From NCBI RefSeq assembly GCF_014203665.1, contig NZ_JACHJN010000001.1, positions 992,001-1,056,000 on the forward strand: 64,000 bases of DNA, in the 5' to 3' direction. Below are positions 26,471-34,799 of this stretch, piece after piece. Below the pieces are notes generated by a model. The model was not told the origin of the DNA. It worked only from the letters and a program-made list of their open reading frames with translations, and did no database searches. Both the position numbers and the translations under genes were made by a program. Each line of letters starts with the position of its first letter. The stretch's first letter is position 1. The stretch is from Saccharothrix tamanrassetensis. GTDB taxonomy: Bacteria; Actinomycetota; Actinomycetes; Mycobacteriales; Pseudonocardiaceae.

Positions 26471-27171
26471 CACACGCCCTTCCGCACCGCGTCGACGAAC
26501 GCATCGAACAGCCGGTCCTCGCGGTCGGCCTCCGGGTGCGACTGGATGCCGAGCACGAACCGCTTCCGCGGCAGCTCCACCGCCTCCACCTCGCCGTCCG
26601 GCGCGGTGGCGACGACCTCCAGGCCGTCACCGATGCGGTCCAGCGTCTGGTGGTGGTGGCACAGCACGGACAACGACGGTCCGACGATCCCGGCCAGCGC
26701 GCTGCCCGCCACCACCGCGACGTCCACCTTCTCGAACACGGCCGGCGTCACGTTGTGGCCGGCCACGTGCTGGTGCAGCGTGCCGCCGAGCACCACGTTG
26801 AGCACCTGCATACCCCGGCACACCGCCAGCAGCGGGAGGTCCAGCTCCAGCGCAGCCCGCGCCAGCGCCAGTTCCGCGTCGTCCCGGTGGGCGTTCGCCT
26901 TGCCGGTGCGCGGATCCCGCGCCGCGCCGTACCTGGCGGGGTCGACGTCCCCGCCGCCCGCCAGCACCAGGCCGTCCAGGAACGCGATGGTGCCGGCGTT
27001 CCAGTTGCCCAACGGGGGCAGCAGCACGGGGTTGCCGCCCGCCCGCACCACCGAGTCGAGGTAGGCGCGGTGCAGCACGGCGGCTTCGACGTCCCACACG
27101 CCGAACCTCGTGCGGTCCAGGTAGGTGCTGATGCCGATCAGCGGTTCAGAGCCGTTCGAAACCACGGACAC
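26470..27171 (-). CDS. Class I glutamine amidotransferase-like gamma-glutamyl hydrolase (PuuD family)
   Basis: The 233-residue peptidase C26 protein has the nucleophile in LAVCRGMQVLN and the His-Glu pair in IQSHPEADRED. The family frees glutamate from gamma-glutamyl-GABA or related gamma-glutamyl acids. GTG 27171 lies inside the end of the ligase gene, a 26-nt overlap, with a GGGAGC site. It would complete the cycle by releasing glutamate and the deaminated or oxidised acid (glycine if the amine is ethanolamine, GABA if putrescine). Confidence 0.9.
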   Translation of the reverse strand: MSVVSNGSEPLIGISTYLDRTRFGVWDVEAAVLHRAYLDSVVRAGGNPVLLPPLGNWNAGTIAFLDGLVLAGGGDVDPARYGAARDPRTGKANAHRDDAELALARAALELDLPLLAVCRGMQVLNVVLGGTLHQHVAGHNVTPAVFEKVDVAVVAGSALAGIVGPSLSVLCHHHQTLDRIGDGLEVVATAPDGEVEAVELPRKRFVLGIQSHPEADREDRLFDAFVDAVRKGV

Positions 27172-28486
27172 GCTCCCAGTCGGTCACGGTCGAGTCGTAG
27201 GCGGCCAGTTCCACCTTGGCCGCGTTGAGGTAGTGGTCCACCACGTCCTTGCCGAACGCGTCGCGCGCGATGTCGCTGCGCGCCAACAGGGATGCCGCGT
27301 CCCGCAACGTCGTCGGCACGGTCTCGCGGTCGGAGGTGTAGGCGTTGCCGACGAACTCGTCCTCCAGCCGAAGGTCGTTGTCCACCCCGTGCAGGCCCGC
27401 CGCGATCAGCGCCGCCACCGCCAGGTAGGGGTTCACGTCACCGCCCGGCACTCGGTTCTCGAACCGCAGCGACTGGCCGTGCCCGACCACGCGCAGCGCG
27501 CACGTCCGGTTGTCCCGGCCCCACGCCACGGCGGTCGGCGCGAAGCTGCCGGGGACGAAACGCTTGTAGGAGTTGACGTTCGGCGCGAGGAAGTAGGTCA
27601 GCTCGCGCAGCCCGGCGAGCTGTCCCGCCATGAACGACTTCATCAGCGCCGACATCCCGCGCCCTTCGGCGAACACCGGCTCACCGGCCGCGGAGCGCAG
27701 GCTCAGGTGGATGTGGCACGAGTTGCCCTCGCGCTCGTTGTACTTCGCCATGAACGTCAGGGACTTGCCGTGCTGCGCGGCGATCTCCTTGGCACCGGTC
27801 TTGTAGATGCCGTGGTTGTCGCACGTGGCCAGCGCTTCCTTGTACCGGAACGCGATCTCGTGCTGGCCGGGGTTGCACTCGCCCTTGGCCGACTCGACCT
27901 CCAGGCCCGCGCCCGCCATGTGGTTGCGGATGTCGCGCAGCAGCGGCTCGATGCGTGCGGTTCCCAGCAGCGAGTAGTCGACGTTGTACTGGTTCGCCGG
28001 GGTGAGGTTGCGGTAGCCCCGGTCCCAGGCGTCCTCGAAGGTGTTGTCGAAGACGATGAACTCCAACTCGGTGCCGACGAACGCCTGGAGACCGCGCTCC
28101 GCCAGCCGGTCGAGCTGGCGGCGCAGGATCTGGCGCGGCGAAGCGGGCACGGGCTCCCCGCTCTCCCACTCGATGTCGCACATCACCAGCGCGGTGCCCT
28201 CCTGCCACGGGACGCGGCGCAGCGTGGACAGGTCCGGCTTCATCACGAAGTCGCCGTAGCCGGTGTCCCAGGAGGACATCGCGTAGCCGTCGACCGGGTT
28301 CATGTCCACGTCCACCGCGAGCAGGTAGTTGCAGCCCTCCGCGGCGTGCTCCAGGACCTCGCTCAGGAAGTACCGCGCGGCGCACCGCTTGCCCTGGAGA
28401 CGGCCCTGCATGTCGACGACGGCCACGAGGACCGTGTCGATCTCCCCGGTGTCCACGAGCTCGCGCAACTCCTCGACGGTGAGCAT
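27146..28486 (-). CDS. Glutamine-synthetase-like gamma-glutamyl amine ligase (GlnA4/PuuA type)
   Basis: The 446-residue GS-fold protein starts at ATG 28486 after GGAGGTAG. It has the N-terminal beta-grasp (about 5-105) and the catalytic barrel with the metal-glutamate segment KGECNPGQHEIAFRY, NSCHIHLSL, and NRTCALR near the ATP site. It is shorter than housekeeping GlnA and lacks an evident adenylylation loop. With an ethanolamine-type permease divergent to it, gamma-glutamylethanolamide synthetase like Streptomyces GlnA4 is the leading reading; gamma-glutamylputrescine synthetase is the alternative. Confidence 0.9.
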   Translation of the reverse strand: MLTVEELRELVDTGEIDTVLVAVVDMQGRLQGKRCAARYFLSEVLEHAAEGCNYLLAVDVDMNPVDGYAMSSWDTGYGDFVMKPDLSTLRRVPWQEGTALVMCDIEWESGEPVPASPRQILRRQLDRLAERGLQAFVGTELEFIVFDNTFEDAWDRGYRNLTPANQYNVDYSLLGTARIEPLLRDIRNHMAGAGLEVESAKGECNPGQHEIAFRYKEALATCDNHGIYKTGAKEIAAQHGKSLTFMAKYNEREGNSCHIHLSLRSAAGEPVFAEGRGMSALMKSFMAGQLAGLRELTYFLAPNVNSYKRFVPGSFAPTAVAWGRDNRTCALRVVGHGQSLRFENRVPGGDVNPYLAVAALIAAGLHGVDNDLRLEDEFVGNAYTSDRETVPTTLRDAASLLARSDIARDAFGKDVVDHYLNAAKVELAAYDSTVTDWERVRGFERL

Positions 28487-28535
28487 TCGCACTACCTCCA
28501 AAGGTATGTCAGCGAGCCATTGGCCGCCGCCATCC

Positions 28536-28650
28536 TGACACCATCAGGTGACGCACGCCAGCCCTCCCCGCCTCTCCCGCACTGGCTCGGATACCCGACC
28601 GCGAAGCCGTCGCGCGCCGGCTTGTTGACACCATCAGGTGACGCACGCCA
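28536..28650. promoter_or_regulatory. Two identical 25-bp repeats, candidate GntR operators
   Basis: Positions 28536-28560 and 28626-28650 are identical 25-mers starting TGACACCATCAGGTGACGCA. Each holds the palindrome CACC-ATCA-GGTG. They are 90 bp apart in the 213-bp divergent promoter between the ligase operon and the permease. The second copy forms TTGACA at 28625-28630. Paired operators would suit the FadR-type GntR encoded at the end of the operon. Confidence 0.6.
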
Positions 28651-28699
28651 CTCTCGAACCGCCTTCAAAGGAGCGCAGCTGACCCATTAGGGAGCGCAG

Positions 28700-30115
28700 A
28701 TGGCCAAGCACGTCGAGTACGAGAAGGTGGGCAGCGAGTACCTGGAGCACCGACAGCTCAAGCGCGGCGCGGCGGGGTGGGTGCTGCTCGCCGGGCTCGG
28801 GGTGTCGTACGTGATCTCCGGCGACTTCGCCGGGTGGAACTTCGGGCTGGCGCAGGGCGGCTGGGGCGGTCTGCTGGTCGCGACCGTCCTGATGGCCACC
28901 ATGTACACGTGCATGGTGTTCGGTCTGGCCGAACTCGCCGCCGCGCTGCCCGTGGCCGGCGCCGGGTACGGCTTCGCCCGCCGCGCGCTGGGACCGCTGG
29001 GCGGGTTCGCGACCGGTGTCGCCATCCTGATCGAGTACGCCATCGCGCCCGCCGCCATCGCGGTGTTCATCGGCGGGTACGTGGAGACGCTGGGGCTGTT
29101 CGGGTTGACCAACTCGTGGCCGGTGTACCTGGTGTGCTTCCTGATCTTCGTCGGCGTGCACCTGTTCGGGGTGGGTGAGGCGCTGCGGTTGATGTTCGTG
29201 ATCACCGGCATCGCGGTGGTGGCGCTGCTGGCGTTCGTCATCGGCATGATCCCCCGGTTCGACGTCGACAAGCTGTTCGACCTCGCCGGGAACGACGGGT
29301 TCCTGCCGTTCGGGTTCGCCGGGGCGCTCGGCGCGCTCGTCTACGCGATCTGGTTCTTCCTCGCCGTGGAAGGCGTTCCGCTGGCCGCCGAGGAGGCGCG
29401 CGACCCGAAGCGCGACATGCCGCGCGGCATCATCGGCGCGATGGCGGCGCTGCTGCTGTTCGCCGGCGCCATCCTGGTGCTCGCGCCCGGCGGGGCGGGC
29501 TCGGAGGCCCTGAAGGGGTCGAACAACCCGCTTCCCGACGCCGTGCGGGCGGCCTACGGCGGGGACAACCCGCTGGCGCAGATCGTGAACTACGTCGGCC
29601 TGGCCGGGCTGGTGGCGAGCTTCTTCTCCATCATCTTCGCGTACTCCCGGCAGCTGTTCGCGCTGTCGCGCGCGGGCTACCTGCCGCGCTGGCTGTCCAG
29701 GACGGGCAAGCGGAAGACGCCCTACCTGGCGCTGATCGTGCCGGGCGCGATCGGGTTCGTGTTGGCGGCGGTCACCCGGGACGGGGCGCTGCTGATCGAC
29801 ATCGCGGTGTTCGGCGCGGCGCTGTCGTACGTGCTGATGATGGTGTCGCACATCGTGTTGCGCATCCGTGAACCGGGACTGGAACGCCCCTACCGGACGC
29901 CCGGCGGGGTCGTGACGACCGGTGTCGCGCTGGTGCTCGCCCTGGCGGCGGTGGTGGCGACGTTCTTCGTGGACAAGACGGCCGCCGGGATCACCGCGGG
30001 GATCGTCGTGGTGGCGCTGGCCTACTTCTGGTTCTACAGCAGGCACCACCTGGTCGCGGCCGCGCCGGAGGAGGAGTTCGCCGCGATCGCCCGAGCGGAG
30101 CGGGACCTGGGCTGA
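28700..30115 (+). CDS. APC-family ethanolamine-type permease
   Basis: The 471-residue membrane protein has 12 or so helices. It carries GVSYVISGDFAGWNFGLAQG (about 34-53), typical of the ethanolamine permease branch of the amino acid/polyamine/organocation superfamily. ATG 28700 has a GGGAG site. It is divergent from the gamma-glutamyl ligase operon, with shared 25-bp repeat operators between, so uptake and gamma-glutamylation of the same amine are expected. A hairpin follows the stop. Substrate assignment comes from family resemblance and context. Confidence 0.88.
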   Translation: MAKHVEYEKVGSEYLEHRQLKRGAAGWVLLAGLGVSYVISGDFAGWNFGLAQGGWGGLLVATVLMATMYTCMVFGLAELAAALPVAGAGYGFARRALGPLGGFATGVAILIEYAIAPAAIAVFIGGYVETLGLFGLTNSWPVYLVCFLIFVGVHLFGVGEALRLMFVITGIAVVALLAFVIGMIPRFDVDKLFDLAGNDGFLPFGFAGALGALVYAIWFFLAVEGVPLAAEEARDPKRDMPRGIIGAMAALLLFAGAILVLAPGGAGSEALKGSNNPLPDAVRAAYGGDNPLAQIVNYVGLAGLVASFFSIIFAYSRQLFALSRAGYLPRWLSRTGKRKTPYLALIVPGAIGFVLAAVTRDGALLIDIAVFGAALSYVLMMVSHIVLRIREPGLERPYRTPGGVVTTGVALVLALAAVVATFFVDKTAAGITAGIVVVALAYFWFYSRHHLVAAAPEEEFAAIARAERDLG

Positions 30116-30121
30116 GGGGCT

Positions 30122-30157
30122 CCGGCGTGTCCGCCCACGCGAAGGCGGGCACGCCGG
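30122..30157 (+). terminator. Hairpin after the permease gene
   Basis: Fourteen-base arms at 30122-30135 and 30144-30157 (CCGGCGTGTCCGCC and GGCGGGCACGCCGG) pair fully apart from one G-U-type mismatch, around an 8-nt loop, 6 bp after the permease stop. Confidence 0.75.
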
Positions 30158-30256
30158 TCCCGGTGCGGTCCACCGCTGCACCCGTCGTCGCCCGAGGCGC
30201 ACGTGGCTACAGGTGGAGGTTGTGCCGGTGCGCACCCGCCCTGGCAGGATCGGGGC

Positions 30257-31120
30257 GTGAGTGACATTCAACGTGTTGGAGTGGTGGGGTCCGGGCTGAT
30301 GGGCTCCGGTATCGCCGAGGTCTGCGCGCGAGCGGGGCTCGACGTGCTGGTGGCCGAGGTGAACCTGGATGCCACCGAGGCCGCGAAGGGGCGGATCGCC
30401 GCTTCGTTGGGCAAGGGCGTGCGCAGCGGGAAGCTGACCGCCGAGGACCGGGACGCCGCACTGGAGCGCCTCCGGTTCACCACCGACATCGCCGACTTCG
30501 CCGACCGCAACCTGGTGGTCGAAGCCGTCGCGGAGAACGAGCAGGTCAAGACGGACGTCTTCGCCGCGCTGGACAAGGTCGTGCAGGACCCGAAGGCGAT
30601 CTTCGCCTCGAACACCTCCTCCATCCCGATCATGAAGCTGGGCATGGCGACCGGCCGCCCCGAGCAGGTCATCGGGGTGCACTTCTTCAACCCGGTGCCG
30701 GTGTTGAAGCTGGTCGAGCTGGTGCCCTCGCTGCTGACCGGCGAGCAGACGCAGAGCCGAGCCGAGGCGTTCGTGACCGGGGTGCTGCACAAGGAGGTCA
30801 TCCGGTCGCAGGACCGGGCGGGGTTCGTGGTGAACGCCCTGCTGATCCCCTACCTGCTGTCCTCGATCCGGATGCTGGAGTCCGGCTTCGCGAGCGCGGA
30901 GGACATCGACAACGGCATGGTGCTGGGCTGCGCGCACCCGATGGGGCCGCTGCGGCTGGCCGACCTGATCGGCCTGGACACCACCAAGGCGATCGCCGAG
31001 TCGATGTACGAGGAGTTCAAGGAGCCCCTGTACTCGCCGCCGCCGCTGCTGCTGCGCATGGTGGACGCGGGGCTGCTGGGCAAGAAGAGCGGTCGCGGGT
31101 TCCACAACTACGCGGCCTGA
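30257..31120 (+). CDS. 3-hydroxybutyryl-CoA dehydrogenase
   Basis: The 287-residue protein has an N-terminal NAD-binding fold (GVVGSGLMGSGIAEV, about 8-22) and the 3HCDH signature with GVHFFNPVPVLKLVEL near 140-155. The C-terminal helical domain contains GCAHPMGPLRLADLIGLD. The family oxidises (S)-3-hydroxyacyl-CoA, mostly 3-hydroxybutyryl-CoA, with NAD(P). GTG 30257 is the first residue that fits the Rossmann strand. It stands alone between two hairpins, so it is probably its own transcription unit, unrelated to the amine cluster. Confidence 0.93.
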   Translation: MSDIQRVGVVGSGLMGSGIAEVCARAGLDVLVAEVNLDATEAAKGRIAASLGKGVRSGKLTAEDRDAALERLRFTTDIADFADRNLVVEAVAENEQVKTDVFAALDKVVQDPKAIFASNTSSIPIMKLGMATGRPEQVIGVHFFNPVPVLKLVELVPSLLTGEQTQSRAEAFVTGVLHKEVIRSQDRAGFVVNALLIPYLLSSIRMLESGFASAEDIDNGMVLGCAHPMGPLRLADLIGLDTTKAIAESMYEEFKEPLYSPPPLLLRMVDAGLLGKKSGRGFHNYAA

Positions 31121-31163
31121 GGTCTCCCCCGGCGCCGTTCCCCGCCGGGGAGCCGTGCCGCGT

Positions 31164-31193
31164 GCGGGTCTCCGGCAGGGCTCGGAGACCCGC
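31164..31193. terminator. Perfect 11-bp hairpin between convergent genes
   Basis: Arms GCGGGTCTCCG (31164-31174) and CGGAGACCCGC (31183-31193) are exact complements around an 8-nt loop. It lies between the ends of the hydroxyacyl-CoA dehydrogenase and prenyltransferase genes and can serve both. Confidence 0.8.
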
Positions 31194-31199
31194 GCGCCG

Positions 31200-32327
31200 T
31201 CACACGTGCACGCCGTCCACCGGGGTGTCGTAGACGGCGAACCGGAAGTACACGCCGAGGTCCGGGCGGCGTGACGCCGTGCGGAAGCTCAGCAGCTCGT
31301 GCATCCCGGCCATCGACTCCAGCGGCAGCGGGGCCAGCGCTTCGGCGACGTGCCGGTACTGCCGGTGGTCCACGCCGAACCGGCGCATGACCGACGTGAT
31401 GCGCGCGGCGGCATCCGCATCGGATTCCGCCGCGCCGGGCAGTCGCAGGTAGACGTTGGCCTCCTCCGGCCCCGCGCAGCCCGAGCGGAACGCCAGGCAC
31501 GTCATCGGCTCGTTGTCCGGCGACGCGGGCGAGCCGTACACGTCCCGGTAGGCGGGCCCGGCCGACACCGGGTCGTGGGTGCGCGCCAGCGACGCCACCC
31601 GGTCCAGGTCGACCCGACCGGTGTGCCGGAAGTAGACCTTCACCCGCGCGTCGGGGGTGTCCGCCAGGTCCAGCGCGACGAACTCCAGCTGGTGCCCCTC
31701 GTCCGCCAGTTCGTGGTACTGCGCGGCGACCCGGTCCCACGCGAACGGCAGCCCCAGCCGGGTCATCGCCGCGCACATCACCTCGGGCACCGCCGCCGGC
31801 CCGTGCGCCTGCGGGTTGAGGTAGACCTTGTAGCGCGGCTTCTCGCCGGGGCGGTAGGCCAGCGAGTGCCAGACCGTCGGCCGGAACGGGCGCGGCTCGT
31901 CCACCACGAAGAGGTCCTCGACGAGGTGGTACCGCGTCAGCGAGACACCCGGCCGGCCGGCCAGCGAGCGGGTCAGCGCCCGGCCCGCGTCCTGCGCCGC
32001 CCGCGCGGTGGGTTGCGCGCCGATGGATTCGAACAGCACCCGGACTTCCGGCACGCCGCCCCGCCAACTCACCGAGAACTCGATCGGGAATCCGTCCCGG
32101 GAAACGAACGACGGATATTCCCGGCGCAATCCGATGCGGCGATCGGACCAATCACCGAGGACGGCGCCCAGTTCGCCCAGCGAGACGCGTAACTGCTCGA
32201 CGGAGAAACCCAGCGCCGTGCCGATGGCGAGCCACTTGTCGAACGCGAAGCCTCGGTAGGTCGAATCCGATGCACTGAACAGGCCCTCACGGCGTGAGGC
32301 CTGAGCCACAGCGACAGAACTGGACAC
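31200..32327 (-). CDS. DMATS-family indole (tryptophan) prenyltransferase
   Basis: The 375-residue protein starts at GTG 32327 behind GGAGG. It has the ABBA-barrel pattern of bacterial tryptophan dimethylallyltransferases: EFSVSWRGGVPEVRVLFE (about 72-89), PRYKVYLNPQAHG, EFVALDLADTPDARVKVYFR, MTCLAFRSG and a final DLGVYFRFAVYD. These enzymes attach a dimethylallyl group from DMAPP to the indole ring and need no metal-binding DDXXD motif, which is absent. It is divergent from a flavin monooxygenase. A homologous pairing in Streptomyces coelicolor (SCO7467-SCO7468) converts Trp to a prenylated indole nitrile precursor. Regiospecificity cannot be read here. Confidence 0.88.
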   Translation of the reverse strand: MSSSVAVAQASRREGLFSASDSTYRGFAFDKWLAIGTALGFSVEQLRVSLGELGAVLGDWSDRRIGLRREYPSFVSRDGFPIEFSVSWRGGVPEVRVLFESIGAQPTARAAQDAGRALTRSLAGRPGVSLTRYHLVEDLFVVDEPRPFRPTVWHSLAYRPGEKPRYKVYLNPQAHGPAAVPEVMCAAMTRLGLPFAWDRVAAQYHELADEGHQLEFVALDLADTPDARVKVYFRHTGRVDLDRVASLARTHDPVSAGPAYRDVYGSPASPDNEPMTCLAFRSGCAGPEEANVYLRLPGAAESDADAAARITSVMRRFGVDHRQYRHVAEALAPLPLESMAGMHELLSFRTASRRPDLGVYFRFAVYDTPVDGVHV

Positions 32328-32340
32328 TAGGCACCTCCGG

Positions 32341-32360
32341 GCGCAAGGCTTACCTTGTGC
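32341..32360. promoter_or_regulatory. Palindrome GCGCAAGG-CTTA-CCTTGTGC before the prenyltransferase
   Basis: Eight-base arms (one mismatch) with a 4-bp centre lie 13 bp upstream of the prenyltransferase start codon in the 123-bp divergent promoter shared with the monooxygenase. A second pair, GCCGGTGG at 32390-32397 and CCACCGGC at 32414-32421, lies nearer the monooxygenase. Either could be an operator. Confidence 0.4.
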
Positions 32361-32450
32361 AGAGGGTGCGCGCAATGGACGACGGGCCGGCCGGTGGAGA
32401 TCACACCCGGCGGCCACCGGCACGCTGCGTGACGGAATTGGGCCGAAAGG

Positions 32451-33824
32451 GTGGCGGCACTTGTGGCTGAATTTCCGGCTAGTCAATACGCCGAACGTCC
32501 CATTCATGATCACACGTGCGTGATCGGCGCCGGCGTGTCCGGGCTGGCGGTCGCCGGAACGCTCCGTTCCCGGGACTTGCCGGTGACCGTACTGGAGCGG
32601 TCCGGAGGGCTCGGCGGGCTGTGGCGATATCCGGAACCCGCTGGACCCGGACCTGCCTACCGGTCACTGCACCTGAACACGTCGGCGAAGATCACCGGGT
32701 ACGGCGACTTCCCGATGCCGGCCGACTTCCCGCGCTACCCCCGACATGACCAGATGGCGTCCTACCTGCAACGTTACGCTGATCACAAGGGCGTGACGGA
32801 TCTGGTGGAGCTGAACTGCGAGGTGGTGTCGCTGTCCCGTGCCGCAGACCACACGTGGCTCGTGACGACCCGTGACCGCACCGGCGCCCAGCACCACCGG
32901 CGGTTCGGGCACGTGGTCGTCGCGACCGGCCACCACTGGTCGCCGCGACTGCCGTCATTCCCGGGGGATGAGACGTTCCCCGGTCGCAGGCTGCACTCGT
33001 TCGACTACTCCGATCCGGTCGGGCACACCGGCAGACGGGTGGTCGTGGTGGGTTTCGGCAACTCCGCTGCGGATATTTCCGTCGAATTGTCCAGGGTCGC
33101 CGCGAGAACGGTATTGGTTCAGCGGCGGGGTGTGCACGTGGTGCCGAAGACCATGCTCGGAATTCCCATCGACGAAATCGCCTCGGCCCCCTGGTGGGCC
33201 CGCCTGACGTTTCCCGAACAACGCCGCCTGATCGAGACGCTGCTGCGCCTGATGCGCGGCCGGCTGGCCGACTACGGGTTGGCCGAACCGGACCACCGCA
33301 TCTTCGGCGGCGCCCTCACCATATCCGACGAGCTGCTCAGCCGGATAAACCACGGAGCGCTCGTCGTCAAGCCTGCGATCGAGCGTATCGAGAACTCCGT
33401 GGTGCATTTCACGGACGGCACCGGTGAGGCGGCGGACGACCTGGTGTACTGCACCGGCTACCGCATCGAATTCCCGTTCCTGCCATTCGAATGGGTGTTC
33501 GAACCGGCCGGCCGGGTGGCGCTGTACCAGCGAGTGGTATCACTGGCCCAGCCGGACCTCTACTTCGCCGGCCTGATCCGGCCGTTCGGCGCGATCACCC
33601 GCCTGGTGCAGGCGCAGGCGGAGTGGATCGCCGACCTGGTGGAGGGCGTCGCCGAACTGCCCCCGCCGTCGGTGATGAGGCGCGAGGTCGACGCGCACCT
33701 CAAAGCCGCCGACGCGCGCTACGGCCCGTCGGCGGCGGACTCGGTGCAGGTGGACTTCGGCACCTACCTGGCGGCGCTGCGCAGGCAGCGTCGCCCGTCG
33801 GTGCTCACCACCCGCCGCGGGTGA
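32451..33824 (+). CDS. Flavin-containing monooxygenase (FMO-like), partner of the prenyltransferase
   Basis: The protein has about 457 residues. It has an FAD fingerprint GAGVSGLA (about 27-34), the FMO/BVMO-like stretch VVATGHHWSP and an NADPH fingerprint GFGNSA. It should be a class B monooxygenase that hydroxylates N or oxidises a ketone. Beside an indole prenyltransferase, N-oxidation of prenyl-Trp to an aldoxime is the best-precedented role. Start GTG 32451 or GTG 32463 is undecided, as an AAAGGG site fits neither well. It converges on the conservon with a 29-bp gap. No aldoxime dehydratase gene is adjacent. Confidence 0.87.
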   Translation: MAALVAEFPASQYAERPIHDHTCVIGAGVSGLAVAGTLRSRDLPVTVLERSGGLGGLWRYPEPAGPGPAYRSLHLNTSAKITGYGDFPMPADFPRYPRHDQMASYLQRYADHKGVTDLVELNCEVVSLSRAADHTWLVTTRDRTGAQHHRRFGHVVVATGHHWSPRLPSFPGDETFPGRRLHSFDYSDPVGHTGRRVVVVGFGNSAADISVELSRVAARTVLVQRRGVHVVPKTMLGIPIDEIASAPWWARLTFPEQRRLIETLLRLMRGRLADYGLAEPDHRIFGGALTISDELLSRINHGALVVKPAIERIENSVVHFTDGTGEAADDLVYCTGYRIEFPFLPFEWVFEPAGRVALYQRVVSLAQPDLYFAGLIRPFGAITRLVQAQAEWIADLVEGVAELPPPSVMRREVDAHLKAADARYGPSAADSVQVDFGTYLAALRRQRRPSVLTTRRG

Positions 33825-33853
33825 TCACGCAGGCGATCACACCGGGGTGCGGC

Positions 33854-34447
33854 TCAGGCCATCGCGTCCAGGCGGTCCATGGTGTGCTGGATCAGGCTCA
33901 CCAGGACCGTCTTGGACGACTCGCGGTCCCGTGCGTCGCACAGCACGAGCGGGATCGCCTCGTCCACGTCCAGCGCTCGGCGCACCTCGGCCACCTCGTA
34001 GGCGTGCGCGCCCTCGAAGCAGTTCACCGCGATGATGAACGGGATCCCGCGCCGCTCGAAGAAGTCGATGGACGGGAAGCTGGAGTCCAGCCTGCGGGTG
34101 TCGACCAGGATCACCGCGCCGATGGCGCCGTAGGCCAGTTCGTCCCACATGAACCAGAACCGGTTCTGGCCGGGGGTGCCGAACAGGTACAGCACCACCT
34201 CCGGGTTGATCGTGATGCGCCCGAAGTCCAAGGCGACCGTGGTGGTCTCCTTCTGCTCCAGGCCCAGCACGTCGTCCACGCCGACGCCCGCCTCGGTGAG
34301 CAGTTCCTCGGTGTGCAGCGGCGGGATCTCGCTGACCGAGTTGACCATGGTCGTCTTGCCGGTGCCGAAGCCGCCGGCGACGACGATCTTGACTGGGGTG
34401 GGGACCAGCAGTTCCCCGCCCGGTCGCTCAGATTCCACGGACACCAT
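33854..34447 (-). CDS. cvnD: Conservon Ras-like GTPase
   Basis: The 197-residue ATP/GTP-binding protein of the MglA/CvnD type has the P-loop GGFGTGKTT (about 25-33), switch-II-like FGTPGQNRF and the base-recognition region near IIAVNCF. In Streptomyces conservons it works with a membrane sensor (CvnA), a roadblock protein (CvnB) and a DUF742 protein (CvnC) in a membrane-associated switch. ATG 34447 lies within the end of cvnC, a 20-nt overlap. It is the last gene of the four. No P450 gene, often fifth in such sets, follows. Confidence 0.94.
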   Translation of the reverse strand: MVSVESERPGGELLVPTPVKIVVAGGFGTGKTTMVNSVSEIPPLHTEELLTEAGVGVDDVLGLEQKETTTVALDFGRITINPEVVLYLFGTPGQNRFWFMWDELAYGAIGAVILVDTRRLDSSFPSIDFFERRGIPFIIAVNCFEGAHAYEVAEVRRALDVDEAIPLVLCDARDRESSKTVLVSLIQHTMDRLDAMA

Positions 34448-34799
34448 CCAGCACTGCCTGCAACAGGTTCCGGTCCGGCACTTGCGGGACTCGGGAGGGG
34501 TCTCGGATCACGACGTCACCGCGCTGGATGAGGTCGCTCAGCAGCACCTTGACGACCACCAGGGGCACGTCCAGGTACGCGGCGACCTCCGCCACCGACA
34601 GCGGTCGCCGGCACAGCTCCATGATCTCCAGGTGCTCCACCGACAGCGCGGCCGGGTCGGCCGGCGAGGGCATCGCCCGCACCTGGGTCACCAGGTGCAG
34701 CTCCGGGCGCAGCGGACGGGTCCGGCCGCGCACCATCGCGTAGGGGCGGACCAGCGGGCCCGCCGCCTCGTCGTACCACCAGTCCTCGCGGCCGGCCAT
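34428..34799 (-). CDS. cvnC: Conservon DUF742 protein
   Basis: The 123-residue protein has the typical DUF742 opening EDWWYDEAAGPLVRPYAMV and a C-terminal winged-helix-like region (PLSVAEVAAYLDVPLVVVKV). In conservons it is thought to link the sensor complex to the GTPase. ATG 34799 shares one base with the cvnB stop (TGATG), so the two are coupled. The family length is normal. Confidence 0.93.
   Translation of the reverse strand: MAGREDWWYDEAAGPLVRPYAMVRGRTRPLRPELHLVTQVRAMPSPADPAALSVEHLEIMELCRRPLSVAEVAAYLDVPLVVVKVLLSDLIQRGDVVIRDPSRVPQVPDRNLLQAVLDGVRGI

Noticed and set aside
24321-30115. eut-type ethanolamine microcompartment operon
   Set aside because: No ammonia-lyase subunits (EutBC), shell proteins or B12 enzymes; the genes are those of a gamma-glutamylation route.
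33821-33840. Terminator between the monooxygenase and cvnD
   Set aside because: GTGATC/GATCAC gives only a 6-bp stem overlapping a stop codon, weaker than the clear terminators elsewhere.
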